Positions 1 to 11,368 of a DNA stretch of 64,000 nt are shown here, one piece after another. The notes under the pieces are model-generated. The model was not told where the DNA came from. It did not search any database and saw nothing but the letters and a program-made list of their open reading frames with translations. Position 1 is the stretch's first letter. Every line of letters starts with the position of its first letter. The DNA is from Romanomermis culicivorax (Eukaryota > Nematoda > Enoplea > Mermithida > Mermithidae). The position numbers and the translations under genes are program-made. The stretch is from contig CAWUHX010000093.1 of NCBI GenBank assembly GCA_963922205.1, forward strand, positions 310,001-374,000, in the 5' to 3' direction.

Positions 1-681
1 TATGATGACAAGCGAAAGCCCAAAAAAATTTTTTTGGGTATACTGACATTCTGGGATGCTGGAAAATCAATTTTCCGAACATTTATTTCAAGAATTAGAT
101 TCCAATTTTGTGTTCAAGAGTCGTAATTTCTAGAATTTTACTTGAAAAATTTTAAAATCTGTAATTTATTTGTAAACTCTCATGAACTTGGTCGAAAATA
201 TATGAGTAAGAAGAGTATAAATTTCCGAAAGACATTTCCATGAAGCTTTTAAATTAATTTTTTTGTTAGCAAAGAAATAATCGCATCATAAAGCATAGAG
301 ACTTGACGTATTGATCTTTCTCAAAAGGAAAAAATGCGAATCTTCATTAAATATTATGATAAAACATTGAAGATTACCAATTAAAACATGAGATACTACG
401 TTTAAGATGATGAAAACTATTATAGATTAAGTGATAAATGAAAGTAGACATGATAAAAGCCGCGCCTGAGCTACTTAATGAATAATGATGATTTTTAAAG
501 TTATAACCGGCGCGAAGCGCCGAAAAATTTCGAGATTAGGACCTCCCAAAATGTACCAAAATGCATCTTTTCAATATGAAAACCCCAAATTTTTCTTCCA
601 CATTTGTGGAAAGACCTCAAAAATTTTTTCCACATTCCAGATTTTTTTCCACATTATAGTGCAAATGTGGAAAAAACAGTG
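1..681 (-). mobile_element. hAT-like MITE, CCACA-word copy, cut by window edge
   Basis: Reverse-oriented relative of the complete copy at 18793-19824. The outer end is at 681 (reads CAGTG on the + strand). Just inside it are several TTCCACA/TGTGGAA words (about 595-672), then the shared internal block with the GGCGCGAAGCGCC palindrome near 509-523. The other end lies left of the window. There is no coding capacity; short frames here are incidental. The family is assigned by similarity to the copy with an exact 8-bp target duplication. Confidence 0.75.
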
Positions 682-1257
682 TTTCCAATCACAGTGAATG
701 AACAGTGGAAGTTAACTAATTCATTTTTCAATCATTGACAATCTCAAAGCTTGTTGCGATCATACAAATCTACTATTCGAATACAATTCTTTCAGATTCC
801 TGTTACTTGACTAATATTATACTTAAGTGCCAAAAACCATGTTTTGGCACACAAAAACACTGCCCAGCCCACTGTTTTTTCCGCAGGGTTTTTTTTGCGC
901 ACAGCAACCAAATTTCGGGCTGTGACACCAAATTTTTTCTGCCAAGTTAGAAGTTTTTCCCCCAATCTAGGGGTTTTTCGAGGGCGTTGAGGTTTTTCTA
1001 GGGCTTTTTTGTTTCAGGGTCTTTTTAGGGGTTTTTTATTTTTATTTTTGAGGTTTCGGGGGCTTTTCAACGAATTCGCTTGCTTGAATGTTGTGGGCTT
1101 GATGGAAAATTACTGTGCAAAATAAGAAAAAAGCATGATGAAATTGAAAAAATGAAAATTGAAATGGATATTGATTGAATGGTGTGGCCAGTTTGTGTAT
1201 TTTACAATTAAATTAGCATATTTTTGGCTTAATCACCGAATTTTGACTTTTGGTGCA
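682..1257. other. Non-coding stretch, nothing recognised
   Basis: No gene or RNA seen. A T/G-rich tract at about 940-1075 repeats GGGTTTTT-like words and could be the decayed end of another element. Confidence 0.4.
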
Positions 1258-1602
1258 GCGTGTTTTTTTCCAAAAAATTTTTCCCTAAGTGGGGAAAGAA
1301 AGACTCTAAAAATGTTTCGCCAAGGTAATGATAAAACTGAATGAATTTAATGTATAAAAGCACATTAAAATTTGATGAATGGCGGCTAAGTAGTAATTTA
1401 TTTGGTATTTTATATAATGCCGCGAAGCGGCCGAAAGTATTTATTTTACCCCATTAGAGTACATTAAAGTTCAAAATGCTACATATAGGGGAAGCTAGAT
1501 AAAAACTTTTTCCCCATTTGGCTAATAGTGCTAAAAATATTTCCCTTTTTTCCAAAATTTTTCTCCCAAAATAAACGTTTTGGAGAAAAAACATGCTGGT
1601 TT
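1258..1602. repeat. Small MITE-like inverted-repeat unit
   Basis: The ends read GCGTGTTTTTTTCC (left) and GGAGAAAAAACATGC (right), an imperfect inverted pair. Inside them are TTCCC/GGGGAA words like those of the 14712-15621 copy. No convincing target duplication was found, so the boundaries are approximate. Confidence 0.45.
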
Positions 1603-2481
1603 GGTGTAAAAATACTCTGTTGACATGTTTGGGGCGGTGTGAACACTGCATATTCTTTTAGAGATAGAATAAACAGTTTTTCAAAATTTGGACTTTCGGA
1701 TTTTATGAGCTTTTTGCTGGGGTCTCTTGGGTTCATTGTGAGTCTTTTAGTTTAATGTGATGTGAGTTTTATTTTGTACTCATTTCAAGACACTACTAGA
1801 AGGGATGGCAATAATGAACTTTAGTGCCAGGCCAGGTAGTCACAACTTCTACTTATCGACTAGTGAGACCTTCATTCAATTGATCGTTGCTTGGGCAATC
1901 AGAATTTGGCTTACCATTGGGCTTAGGCTTAGGCTTTGGTTCAGGCACAATTTACCTATGTGTATATTCTATATAGTGTATATAAGTTCCAGCACTAAAC
2001 TTTGTAAGCGCCATAGGAATTCTTTGAAACATGATTAGATACACAAAACTTAATCAAATTCACACAAAAGTCTTTTAAAATATCACGGAAACCTTATGAC
2101 TATTTCTGCCGATGAGCCACTAAAAATTTAGTTTTCAAAAAGTGCAACTTTTTGAGCAGAAGCAAGTTTGAAATGGCCTAATATGTACGCTCTTAAGTAT
2201 AATAAATCATTTAAAGGTTTTATAATTCAAGTTTATAACAAAATAAATAAAAAAAATTGTAAACTTTTTTTTCTTCATTTTCTTTTCCTTTTTTTATTTT
2301 TGTAAACGTAAACCAAAAAATCCAAAATTTGGTGATTAAAATCCAAGAAACTCAAAACCTATCTTTTCCAACCCAGACACTCTTACTCTTGATCATTATC
2401 ATCAAACTCAACCGAGAATTCACGTTGGGCTTGAAGTCTACCTTTTAGCTTTCAACTAAGCAGGCTTATTATAAGTATGGA
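1603..2481. other. Non-coding stretch with a short TTAGGC-like run
   Basis: No gene recognised. Positions about 1916-1945 carry GGCTTAGGCTTAGGCTTTGG, similar to the hexamer tracts inside the elements at 23.1, 23.7-24.3 and 37.2-37.5 kb. Confidence 0.35.
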
Positions 2482-3584
2482 CAGTGTTTTTTTCTGCACA
2501 ATGCAGACTTTTTAGGCTTTGTGCAAAAATGTTTTTGGTGATTTCTGCACTGGTGCAGAATTGTTTGAGTCCTGTGTTTGATCACATATATTCTTCTATA
2601 ATGTGTCAGTCATTGATTCTGAACCTTTAAAATCAATTTTTTTTCTCATTTTAAGATTTTAAAATGCCTAGTAAAAAATTATAAATTCGTTCTAATTTAA
2701 CACATCTAATTTGCATTTTCACTATATTCACTATTATTCTATTGTAGCAGGCAATGTTTTTCCCCCCAAATGGTTTTTTTTGAAAAAATTTCAGAAAAGG
2801 AAACAAAAAAATTTTGGGTTTCTCATACGGAAAAAAATGCATTTCGGTGCATTTTAGAAGGTCATAATCTCAAAATTTTCCGGCGCTTCACGCCAGTTAT
2901 AACCTACATAAACATTATTTATGTATTACCTAGATCAGGCGCGGCTTTTAGCATGTTTACCTTCACTTATCACTTTGTCTATATAATAGTTTTCATCACG
3001 TATATTATCTTATGTTTGATTCAATTGGTAATTTTCAATATTTTATCTTGAAATTTAGTGAAGATTCACATTTTTTTCTTGACACATTTTTTGACACGTC
3101 AAATCTCTAAACTTGTTTTGAAATTCTTCAAATAATAAAATTCTAGAAATTACAACTTTTGAACACAAAATCCGAATCTAATTCTTGAAATAAATGTTCG
3201 GAAAATTGATTTTCCAACATCGCAGAATATCAATACCCAAAAAATTTTTCTGGCGCTTCGTACTGGAAAGATTTATATCTTTTTTGGGCTCTCACTTGAC
3301 ATCATAAACGACTTAAGCATCGATTTCTCATGTAATTCACAGTCAGTATGCTCCTAGATAGTTTGCTGGAAATTTTGTTCCACATTCTTGTAGATTAGGC
3401 CTGTATGAAACTCGAAAATTTAATTTTTTTCCTCAATTTTGGTAAATTAACGGCTCTAAAAACACCAGAAGGTTTGAAAAAGTTCAAAAACACATAAATA
3501 AAGAATCTGTAAGCATTTTTAAGTGAAAAAAACGACTTCGGGAAATATGGAAAAAATTTTGCTCGGCGCAGAAAAAAATCACTG
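2482..3584 (+). mobile_element. Composite MITE: TGCAC-word element with an inner CCCAAAT-word copy
   Basis: The outer left end at 2482 reads CAGTGTTTTTTTCTGCAC, followed by repeated CTGCAC/GTGCAG words to about 2570. At 2752 a second MITE begins (CAATGTTTTTCCCCCC) and runs to about 3584. It shares the internal block seen at 14712-15621 and 18793-19824, with a GGTGCATTTTAGAAGGTC motif and GGCGC palindromes. The same outer-plus-inner arrangement recurs at 14420-15713, so the composite probably moved or was copied as a unit. No outer right end was found here. No coding capacity. Confidence 0.6.
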
Positions 3585-5384
3585 AGTATGGATTTAGAAT
3601 TAGGATTAGGAGGCTTATAAGTTAGAGATTTTATGTTGTATTTGTGCAAGCACTGCAAGCTGAGTCTTAGGCTTCATTTAAGAAGCTTCTAACTAAATTT
3701 GTGAATCTTTTTAAAGTAAAAACATTCATGTTTAATCTACTTTGATCTTTGAAGTTTGAAACCCACAATTTTCTGACAGTGTTGTTGGACAGTATTCTAT
3801 GTGGTGCGATATGGCTTGGCTCTAAAGAATGAAAGTTGTAACTTTTTTACTGTAACAAAACGTATGTTGAAAAAAGTTACGTCAGGCAATGTATGATCAT
3901 TTAAACAGTTTGGTGCAGCAATCAGCTGAATGTGATGATGAAGATGAAATTTTACAGCTAGCGGCTGGATAAAGTTGTTGATTCTTAATAAACTTATGTT
4001 TGATTTATTTTTTTAACCTATGAATTAAATTTATTCTATGTTTTCAAAAATTTTTGTTTTTCTAGGGATTTTCAAAATTTTTTGAGGTTTTCTGGGTTTT
4101 TTTGGAACGATTGGGGTTTTTGAAGGGTTTTTGAAGGCGACTACTTGGCAACACTGGGGACCCTAGGTTAAGTAATGTGAAAATTTTTCAAATTATGCTT
4201 ACACTTTTTTCCTCATATTATTCTTGTACTCAGTGATGGGAATACGTAGCTTCAGTATTTGTAAATCAATTTGGAATAAGGCTTTAAAGGCGAAATTTTT
4301 CTCAATTGATCATTTTTTCATTTGACCGATAATGAAGTCTAGGAAAATTTTGGATTCCCAAAAATTACGTTTGCAAGAATTCGAGCATTAGTATCACAGT
4401 TGAGCTAACAGGGTGTCCGATGTGAGATTGATACGAATTTGGCTGTAACTTCGAATTTTTATCGAACGGGCGGCCTATATTTTGAAATCGTAAAATTTTT
4501 TGGGTTGTATCCAAAAGCTACAGTTTTGAAACAAAAATGACGGATTGTTTACCAACAAATATGCTAAATTTCCAGATAATGTGGAAGAAATGTTATTGGG
4601 TGTGTAGTAGGGACCTGCACGGACCACAAGGACGCGGCCCGGCTCGTCTAGGTTCCTTCTCAGCCCGAGCCCGGTCCATGAAATCTCGTGTTTTTAAAAG
4701 TGTCTCACAATGATGAAAAATTATGATAACGCAAAAAAATTAACCAAAACCAGATCAAATTCAAGTTGTCAAATAAAAATATATCAAACTATTAATTTTT
4801 CTAGAACTGACTGTATCCACTTGCAGTACTGCAGTCTTTAAAAATGTTTGAATTTTAGGAACGAAGTGGTTGCACTTGGAAAATGATTAAAACATCACGA
4901 GCAAAGGACAATACCAGAAGTTGTTGAAGAATCTCAATTCTTCATTAATTGCCTGATTTTTGAATTTTGGCTGTATGTTTTCAATATGATTTTTGCATTC
5001 TGCCCGACTGGAAAAGGATTGAATGGCTGATAAATTAGACTTTTTACCCATGAAATAAATGCTGAAAAAATTCTTGTGTCAGCGTTGTTTAATATCAATA
5101 TCCAAAAGTTTTTTCTAGCACTTTGCACCGGAATTAGTGATATTCGAATCCATTTGAGACGTTTGCATGCAATTTTTTCGGAATTTGAATGCTTTAGGTA
5201 ATTTGAAAATCATCATTTGAAAATTAAGGAATCATTCAATTTATTGTCACCATTATCTGAACTCAAAAAAGTCAATTTTTCTTAATTTCTGGCTCCCTTT
5301 GTATATATTAAATTTTCAAAGCCCGAGTACAGATATGGTGTAACTTTAGACGCTTTTTGGGGGGAAACCGGCCCCTGCTCGACT
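3585..5384. other. Long non-coding stretch
   Basis: AT-rich with no supported gene. A GC-rich patch at about 4610-4680 (GGACCTGCACGGACC, then GGCCCGGCTCG) resembles the end of a DNA-transposon MITE, but a partner end could not be fixed. Confidence 0.35.
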
Positions 5385-6025
5385 AATACCGTTTTCATCA
5401 TCTTGAACGTATTATCTTATGTTTTAATTGGTAATCTTCAATATTTTGTCTTGATATTTGGGGAATATCCGCATTTTTCTTTGACACTTTTTTTTGAGAA
5501 CGTCAACTTTCTAAACTTTTTGGGGCGATGGTTCCTTCCTTAACGTAAAATCAATTCAGAAGTAGTTTTCGAAAATTTCTACTCTTCTTACTTATACCTT
5601 TTCGGCCAAATTCACGAAAGTTCATGAATAAATTACTGGCTTGAAAATTTTTAAAATAATAAAATTCTAGAACTTACGAGTTTGAACACAAAATTAGAAT
5701 CTAATTTTTGAGATATATGTTCGAAAAATTGATTATCAAAAATGAATGCTTTAAAAACCTCAAAAATCCTGAAATAAAACGTCTATGAGCATTTTCAGGC
5801 GAAAAAAAACGAGTTGGAGAAAAAAAAGGGGGGAAAAGTTTTGACCCCTTTCTCCATTCAGGGAAAAGGCTGGCGAGAAAAAACAGTGGAATGAGACGTT
5901 TCGTTTGTAATTTCTAGTCACGTGTTTCTTTAGTACAACTCAAAATTTTCCACATGTGGAAAAAAATTTGACTTCTTTCCACATTTGTGGAAAAATATGT
6001 TCATGGAAAAAAACAATGATCCTAC
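5385..6025 (+). repeat. 3' part of a hAT-like MITE plus an adjacent CCACA-word terminus
   Basis: 5385-5894 matches the interior and right end of the MITE family and finishes with AAAAAACAGTG. It has G/C-run words (GGGGGGAAAAG, GACCCC). Directly after it, about 5947-6025 carries TTCCACATGTGGAAA and TTTCCACATTTGTGGAAA, as in the termini of the CCACA-word copies. Left ends are missing. Confidence 0.5.
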
Positions 6026-6728
6026 CATGAAAAACGACTGAATTGAATGCGAAATTATACTACTTATCAAGGAAATAAATGTCTAAAAGAGTCACTTTCC
6101 AGGGCTCTAGTATCAAAACTCCGAAAAAATTTTGGCGCTTCGTGCCAGAAGTCTATTTACGAATTTTGTTGTTCCGCCTAAATTTATGGAACATCGTTGA
6201 CTTCAAGCTGATTTTTAGCTGGTTTGCAGTTGAAAAAATTTATACATTGTTCAAGCATGAACATCATTAGGCCCTAAAAATCAGATTTTAAATCGTGAAA
6301 TCAATTTTGAAAAGATTTATCTTCCAACGTTATAGAGTATCGGAATCCGAAAATCGCGATTATATGTAGTCTATCATTCTTCATTTTAGCTAAGCACAAG
6401 TATGTCAGCGGTCGAATTTTTATGCAATTTAAATTTACCTCGCTTTGGTTTTTTGTTAAGCTTTTTGTTGCTATGAATTTTGATAAATTCTTATTGTTAT
6501 CTGACCCAAAAATCAAAAAATTTCGTTTTTCTCCATTTTTGATAAATTACTGACTGCAGAAGCATGAATATGTTCGGAATAGCTAAAATATGGTTCACTA
6601 CTTTGTAATCCATGTCTGGTTGGTGATACTCAAATGGTATAGAAAATTCAACGCAGGTTTACAGTTAGCCTTTTTGTTATAAATGTTTAAGCCATTTTTT
6701 CCTAGACTTTTGACTCATAATTTTAGTT
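6026..6728. other. Upstream region of GPN2, nothing recognised
   Basis: AT-rich, no other gene seen. It should contain the GPN2 promoter, but no TATA box or initiator could be identified with confidence. Confidence 0.3.
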
Positions 6729-6745
6729 ACTTTTCTTTCTTCCAG
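6729..6745 (+). promoter_or_regulatory. 3' splice site immediately before the GPN2 start codon
   Basis: A polypyrimidine tract ending in TTTCTTTCTTCCAG leaves only CTCA before the ATG at 6750. It is either the acceptor of a 5'-UTR intron or a spliced-leader acceptor. The same layout precedes both - strand genes at 11.1 and 11.75 kb. Confidence 0.65.
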
Positions 6746-6749
6746 CTCA

Positions 6750-7949
6750 ATGCCGATGTTCGGTCAAATAGCTTTAGGACCGCCTGGTTCTGGTAAAAGC
6801 ACTTTTTGTAACGGCATGAAGCAATTTTTAGAAGCTCTCGGTCGCCGGGTCATCATTTGCAATTTAGATCCTGCCAATGAATATTTGCCCTACGAAACTT
6901 GCGATTTGGACATTCGTCAATTGATAGACTCCCGCGACGTGTCGAAAAACTTGAATTTAGGGCCCAACGGCAGCCTTATTTACTGTCTAGATTTTTTGGA
7001 GCATAATTTAAAATGGTTGATCAATCGTTTGGCGCATTTTCGCGATAAAATGAATGCCAATTACGTTTTGTTCGATTTTCCCGGTCAAATAGAACTTTTC
7101 ACGCACAAAAATTGTTTACGCAATATATTGCGGCGTTTGCGTAAAGAAGCCGATCTACAATTAGTCACTTTAAATTTAGTGGACATTCATTATTGTACGG
7201 ATGCAGCGAAATTTATTGCCGTTTTGCTAACATCTTTGAATACAATGATCAGGTGAGTCTAATTTACGTTTTGAATCAAATTGTGAATAGCAAGTAATTT
7301 GGAATTTTCTCGAAATGCTCAAGTTTTCCAGCTCAGCTTTTTGACATCTTAACGCATATTCTTTGTTCTTCAACTGTTTGTTTTTATTTTGTTTGTTGAT
7401 TATTTTAGACTAGAAACGCCTCACTTAAACATAATCTCAAAGATGGACCTATACGAAAAATTCTGCGATAGAATGCCGTTCAATCTGGACTATTTCGCTG
7501 ATGTTTTAGATTTAAAATATATTCTAGATTGTATCGACGTAAGTTCTTTACACGTTTACCCGTTTGTAGTTAGGGCACACGTTTTTTCATCATTCAGGAT
7601 GACCCGTTTCTGAAAAGATTCAAGGAAATGAACAGTCTCATATGTGAAACGATAGAAAGTTACGGGTTGCTGTCATTTGTGCCTTTGAACATACAGGTGA
7701 ATGAGTGAGCATGGTTTTGATTTTACATTCTGTCTTTCGTTTCAATCTATTGTCATTTTATTTTGAATCGATGCGAATTGTCGAAATTTCGACGTCATCA
7801 ATAATTCAATTGTGTTTCAATATTAGGATAAAAATTCGATGGCCACAATACTACGGGAGGCCGATAAAGCGAATGGTTTCTGTTTCTACGAATTGCAAGA
7901 AAGACAATTGGCGGATTTGAAAGCCCAAGAATGTGAAGTTCCTCAGTGA
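6750..7949 (+). CDS. GPN2: GPN-loop GTPase 2, four coding exons
   Basis: Coding exons are 6750-7252, 7409-7538, 7598-7696 and 7827-7949, joined by GT-AG introns of 156, 59 and 130 bp. They give 284 residues in one frame. Visible motifs: P-loop GPPGSGKST (residues 10-18), NLDPANE (38-44), the family-defining Gly-Pro-Asn loop (71-73), DFPGQIE (109-115) and SKMD (178-181). The HYCTDAAKFI and FNLDYFADVLDL blocks and the C-terminal NIQDKNS and DKANGFCF blocks are typical of GPN2 rather than GPN1 or GPN3. Known role of the family: cytoplasmic GTPases that assist assembly and nuclear import of RNA polymerases. The start is the first ATG after a strong acceptor and matches the usual short N-terminus. 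The protein is slightly shorter than vertebrate GPN2 because the C-terminal tail is short. Confidence 0.93.
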
Positions 7950-7978
7950 TATCCGGTAATGATCTCTGTTCTTTTGTC

Positions 7979-8050
7979 TCCCATGTGGTCTAGTGGCTAG
8001 GATTCGTGGCTTTCACCCACGCGGCCCGGGTTCGATTCCCGGCATGGGAA
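7979..8050 (+). tRNA. tRNA-Glu (UUC)
   Basis: 72 nt with a perfect 7-bp acceptor stem (TCCCATG with CATGGGA) and discriminator A. The anticodon stem is CGTGG/CCACG (8005-8009 and 8017-8021) around loop CTTTCAC, so the anticodon is TTC at 8012-8014. The A box is TGGTCTAGTGG and the B box GGTTCGATTCC. No intron. It starts 29 bp after the GPN2 stop codon on the same strand, so it must lie within or directly behind the GPN2 3' UTR. A T-run follows at 8053-8057, as expected for Pol III termination. Confidence 0.96.
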
Positions 8051-8408
8051 GTTTTTTTCTTTCGTTTTGTTACTTGTTATCGTAGAAACTTATAAAAACA
8101 CGACAACTTTGCATTTTTCTATCGTCATTTCTTTCCCATTGGAATGGTTTGTGGACCTTTGATCAGTTGAAAGGTTTGTTTGTAACATGTCCGAGAAATG
8201 GAACACTTACCCAGTTTGGCAATATTGGACTTTTTAATGAGAAAGAACGAAAACCCAATATTACTAAAGTGAATTCTTTTTCCAACTTTAACCCAAGTTC
8301 TCAAAAATCTTGTCCACTCTTTTTCTAGCTTGGCAACTATCCAAGCAAGTATATTCTTCAAACTGATAACTAATAAACTAGTGTACAAAATTGCATTGCC
8401 GATATGGA

Positions 8409-8637
8409 CACTACCAGGCAAAATTAACCCTCAAAAATTCGGGTCCAGAACGCGTCTTTTTTGGCAGCACGAAGAAAACCTAATCGCGAATATTTCAATG
8501 TGTATATTTAGTTGATATGCACTTTGTTTTGACCTACGGGTAGGAAGGAAGCATGAGCAAAATTCATTGGTTTTGTGAGACATGCACATAACCTGTCTAT
8601 TTTGTTGGGCGTAGGCGATTAATTTCGCCTGGTAGTG
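8409..8637. repeat. 229-bp MITE with 19-bp terminal inverted repeats
   Basis: The left end CACTACCAGGCAAAATTAA and the right end (reverse complement) CACTACCAGGCGAAATTAA differ at one position. No clean flanking duplication of any length was visible, so the superfamily is undetermined. Confidence 0.6.
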
Positions 8638-9014
8638 TAACAAAACTGAATCGGCAAGTACTATAGCATATGTATTTCTACGGTTTTTTTTGTTAACCAT
8701 GTGTTACACAGGATCGAAAATTTTTTGCTGCGTTATTGAGTTATAAATTCTATGGTCAAATCTTCATGTAAGCTATAATTTTTGCATTTTTCAACTTCGA
8801 AGCATTTCATCAAAAGCACAATATATATGGTGATTACGTCGGGCACATACGTCACCACTGTTTTTTTCCGGAAGTAGTTTTCTGCTTAGATAAATAAATC
8901 CCATGTCATAAAAACAAATTTGCGAGCTTACTCGAAAACTATCGTGACACTTTTTGTGAGAAAGCCATAAATCGAGGAACGACTCTGAAGCAACTTATTC
9001 CCGTCATTTTTTAT

Positions 9015-9246
9015 TACCATAGTCTGTCTAAATAATGAAAGTGCAGGTAGTGTTTCAGATCTTCAAGAGTTCCTGATAGACAATAATTATTGGACTGGAA
9101 ATTTGTCAGCATCCCGACCTCACCTTTAGTGGTTTTTAGAGTGCAAAATTTTACGGTACAGCTCTATATGTAAACGATTTTGTTGACAGTACTGATTTGT
9201 GTCACTTGTCTATTTGGAAGCATTTTATAAAAAACGGACTGTAGAA
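9015..9246. repeat. Copy of the CTATAGTCTG MITE family
   Basis: Left TACCATAGTCTGTC; right GAAGCATTTTATAAAA then CGGACTGTAG. It shares its ends and several internal words with the better preserved copy at 59250-59503 and a degraded copy near 27311-27549. Confidence 0.5.
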
Positions 9247-9800
9247 AGCTGACCATTGATAGATAGCTTCATTCAAGTACGGGAAATCCATAATAATTGA
9301 GCTGGTAGCATTGCACAGCAACGGAAATGCTGCCAGGACAATTCTAATAACCAAAAAAAGATTTGCTATCCGAGCAGCACTGCATCCATATTAGTAAAAT
9401 TATATGAAACTATTCGCTTGGTCAGCACTTTTTAAACTTTTAATGCTATTCCTTTGAAATCAAGTATACTTTGTTTCGAAAAATCGCTCATCTACAGCAT
9501 AACTTTCGTCCTCATGACGTCTTTCCTTTTTTTCATTTTCCTTCATTATCTTCATGATCACTGTTGAAGTCAAAATCTACTGGTCCAGATTCATCGTGCA
9601 TGTACGGCTAGCGATTCGAGTGTCCTAAGAAAACCTATTCTTGCTCCTCTTTCCCTTCAGAGAGTAAAATAAAATTATTTCTAGAGTTCAGCCGATGGTC
9701 TATTGGCAGTCCGTCAATTGGCTTAGTATATTCTTAAGGAATTTAGGAGCAAATAAAATATCTAAACACTGACAATTGAGCATGCAAAGTATCATAGACA

Positions 9801-11087
9801 TTAATCGTCGCTCCCGTATTTGGAATAAACTTCGAAAGGATTCCTGTGCTTTTGTTCCGTGTCCAACAATGTCATACCGCGCGGAATTTTATCGGTAACT
9901 TTCTTCTGAAAACGGCCGCCTGAAGCCATTTGTTCCACGGCGGCCAACACTTGATTACCGGTCATAAAAGCCAATTTCCACTTTTTATGCCGAGAGTGTT
10001 CGAATCTGCATGAGTAGAACAATAGAAAATTAAATAGTGAGTGAAACACGAGAGCAGAAAAACCAGATAAGAAAAGGAAAATTTATGCATAAATTTTGTG
10101 TTTTTAGTTAAATTCACAATCGAACACTCTGGTCAAAGCTGGCGATACAAAATTAAAGTTTGGAGAATTGGGTGACAGCCTTGATTTCAAGGCAAGGTCC
10201 TCGAAACATAATTCAGCTCCGCGGACAATTTTGGCATTTTCTGAAGTTTGAACGAAATAAGGCAATTTCGCGGTAATCACCCCTTGATTTCAATATTATA
10301 TCCAATATTTTTCTAAAACGTTCGCTTCAATCACTTCCATGCGTCGATCCTTGAAAATTTTTCATTCTATTCTGAACATAAAATGACGTCGGTGGGGTTC
10401 AGATCCCAGCCAGATTTTCGACGGGAAAAGGATAGGCCAAAAGTTTGCCGAACTTCCTCAGAGGTTCTCTGCTGTTGGTGTATGATTTAGAGACAAGGAA
10501 TCTAATTTGACTAATAGAATCGGAATTTTATGCGATCAAAAAATTTTCTCGTTCTATTGATCAGAATTCGATTAGTTTCAGGCACTTTTGGCTAAACTTG
10601 GGTCGTTAATTCCGATGTTTTTCTATCAAAAAACTTTCCTGCCTAATTTATCCAAGCATCCCCCTTTTGATGCGCGAGCGCTTACAACAGTACTGATTAT
10701 TTTAAAATAAAACCTAATGGAATTGCATGAAAATTTCACTGTTCGATATAAATTCTGATTTGAAATGTTTTCGAATGCATTAGCAGTGGTTCTTTCATGC
10801 ATCAGAAGTTTAAGATTAAAAATTTGGTTATACTAGAACGGATAAAAAAATCAAACGTTCTACCTGCCCCAAAGCCACGGATCGGTTTTCGGCGACTCGA
10901 CGATCCTAAAATTGAGCTGCGGATGTTCTTTACGAATTTCGGGAAAAAATTTCTCTACAAATTCCAGAGCTCCCATACTAGCAGGTTCATAAACAGCCAA
11001 ATTTAAACGAATTTCCATTAAATTCTTGGCGATTTTGAAGGATTTTATCGCGTTATTGTTGTACGACAAAGCTATTTTGTGCGCCAT
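9801..11087 (-). CDS. CI-B8/L51/S25-domain protein, NDUFA2-like tandem paralogue
   Basis: Two exons, 11087-10864 and 10005-9801, separated by an 858-bp GT-AG intron; 142 residues. Residues about 22-105 align with the NDUFA2 product just upstream: EIR strand, helix A..F(V/I)E, HPQLNFRIVE where NDUFA2 has NPNFPILIRE, and W-x-R-F/Y-E. The intron splits the arginine codon after its second base, exactly as in NDUFA2. The thioredoxin-like fold is shared by complex I subunit B8 and mitoribosomal proteins L51/S25/mL43, so a mitochondrial role is likely but inferred. Odd points: no cysteine at all, although NDUFA2 has two conserved ones, and a basic C-terminal extension of about 37 residues ending PFEVYSKYGSDD. 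An acceptor-like TTTTTAG lies 5 nt before this ATG, so an upstream exon or a spliced leader is possible. I do not recognise a named orthologue. Confidence 0.7.
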
Positions 11088-11092
11088 TTCGC

Positions 11093-11110
11093 CTAAAAAT
11101 TAAGAAAAGA
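11093..11110 (-). promoter_or_regulatory. 3' splice site 5 nt before the start of the B8-like gene
   Basis: On the - strand TCTTTTCTTAATTTTTAG is followed by GCGAA and the ATG at 11087. It lies about 85 nt after an AATAAA in the intergenic gap behind NDUFA2. Confidence 0.55.
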
Positions 11111-11194
11111 TGCGTAAATCCTGTTCATATCAATTAATAAACGATACAGTTCAAAACTGGCCGAAATAAAAAAACACGAAATTCAATTTGAATA

Positions 11195-11200
11195 TTTATT
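11195..11200 (-). promoter_or_regulatory. Candidate polyadenylation signal of NDUFA2
   Basis: AATAAA on the - strand, about 170 nt after the NDUFA2 stop codon and before the acceptor of the next gene. Stop, AATAAA, roughly 100 nt, then acceptor-ATG is the layout seen in trans-spliced operons, but AATAAA is common by chance in AT-rich DNA. Confidence 0.35.
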
Positions 11201-11368
11201 GTTAATCAGCGACGCTAACAAATTCTAAAAAGTCTACACAACGAAATGCTTAGAGAATTTCTATTATTTCATCGACAAGCGGCTCAGCCAACCAATCCAA
11301 GCTTGAAATTTTGAATTTCAAGATATCGATTACCCATCAATTAAACAACTGCGAATAGTACTTGATTA

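Larger units (their letters stand above)
8051..9800. other. Intergenic region with two MITE-like units
   Basis: No gene supported between tRNA-Glu and the - strand mitochondrial gene. It holds the inverted-repeat units listed at 8409-8637 and 9015-9246. Short frames in both orientations have no recognisable similarity. Confidence 0.5.

Noticed and set aside
8409..8637. CACTA-superfamily transposon (ends CACTA/TAGTG)
   Set aside because: No 3-bp target duplication and far too short to show subterminal CACTA features; left as an unclassified MITE.
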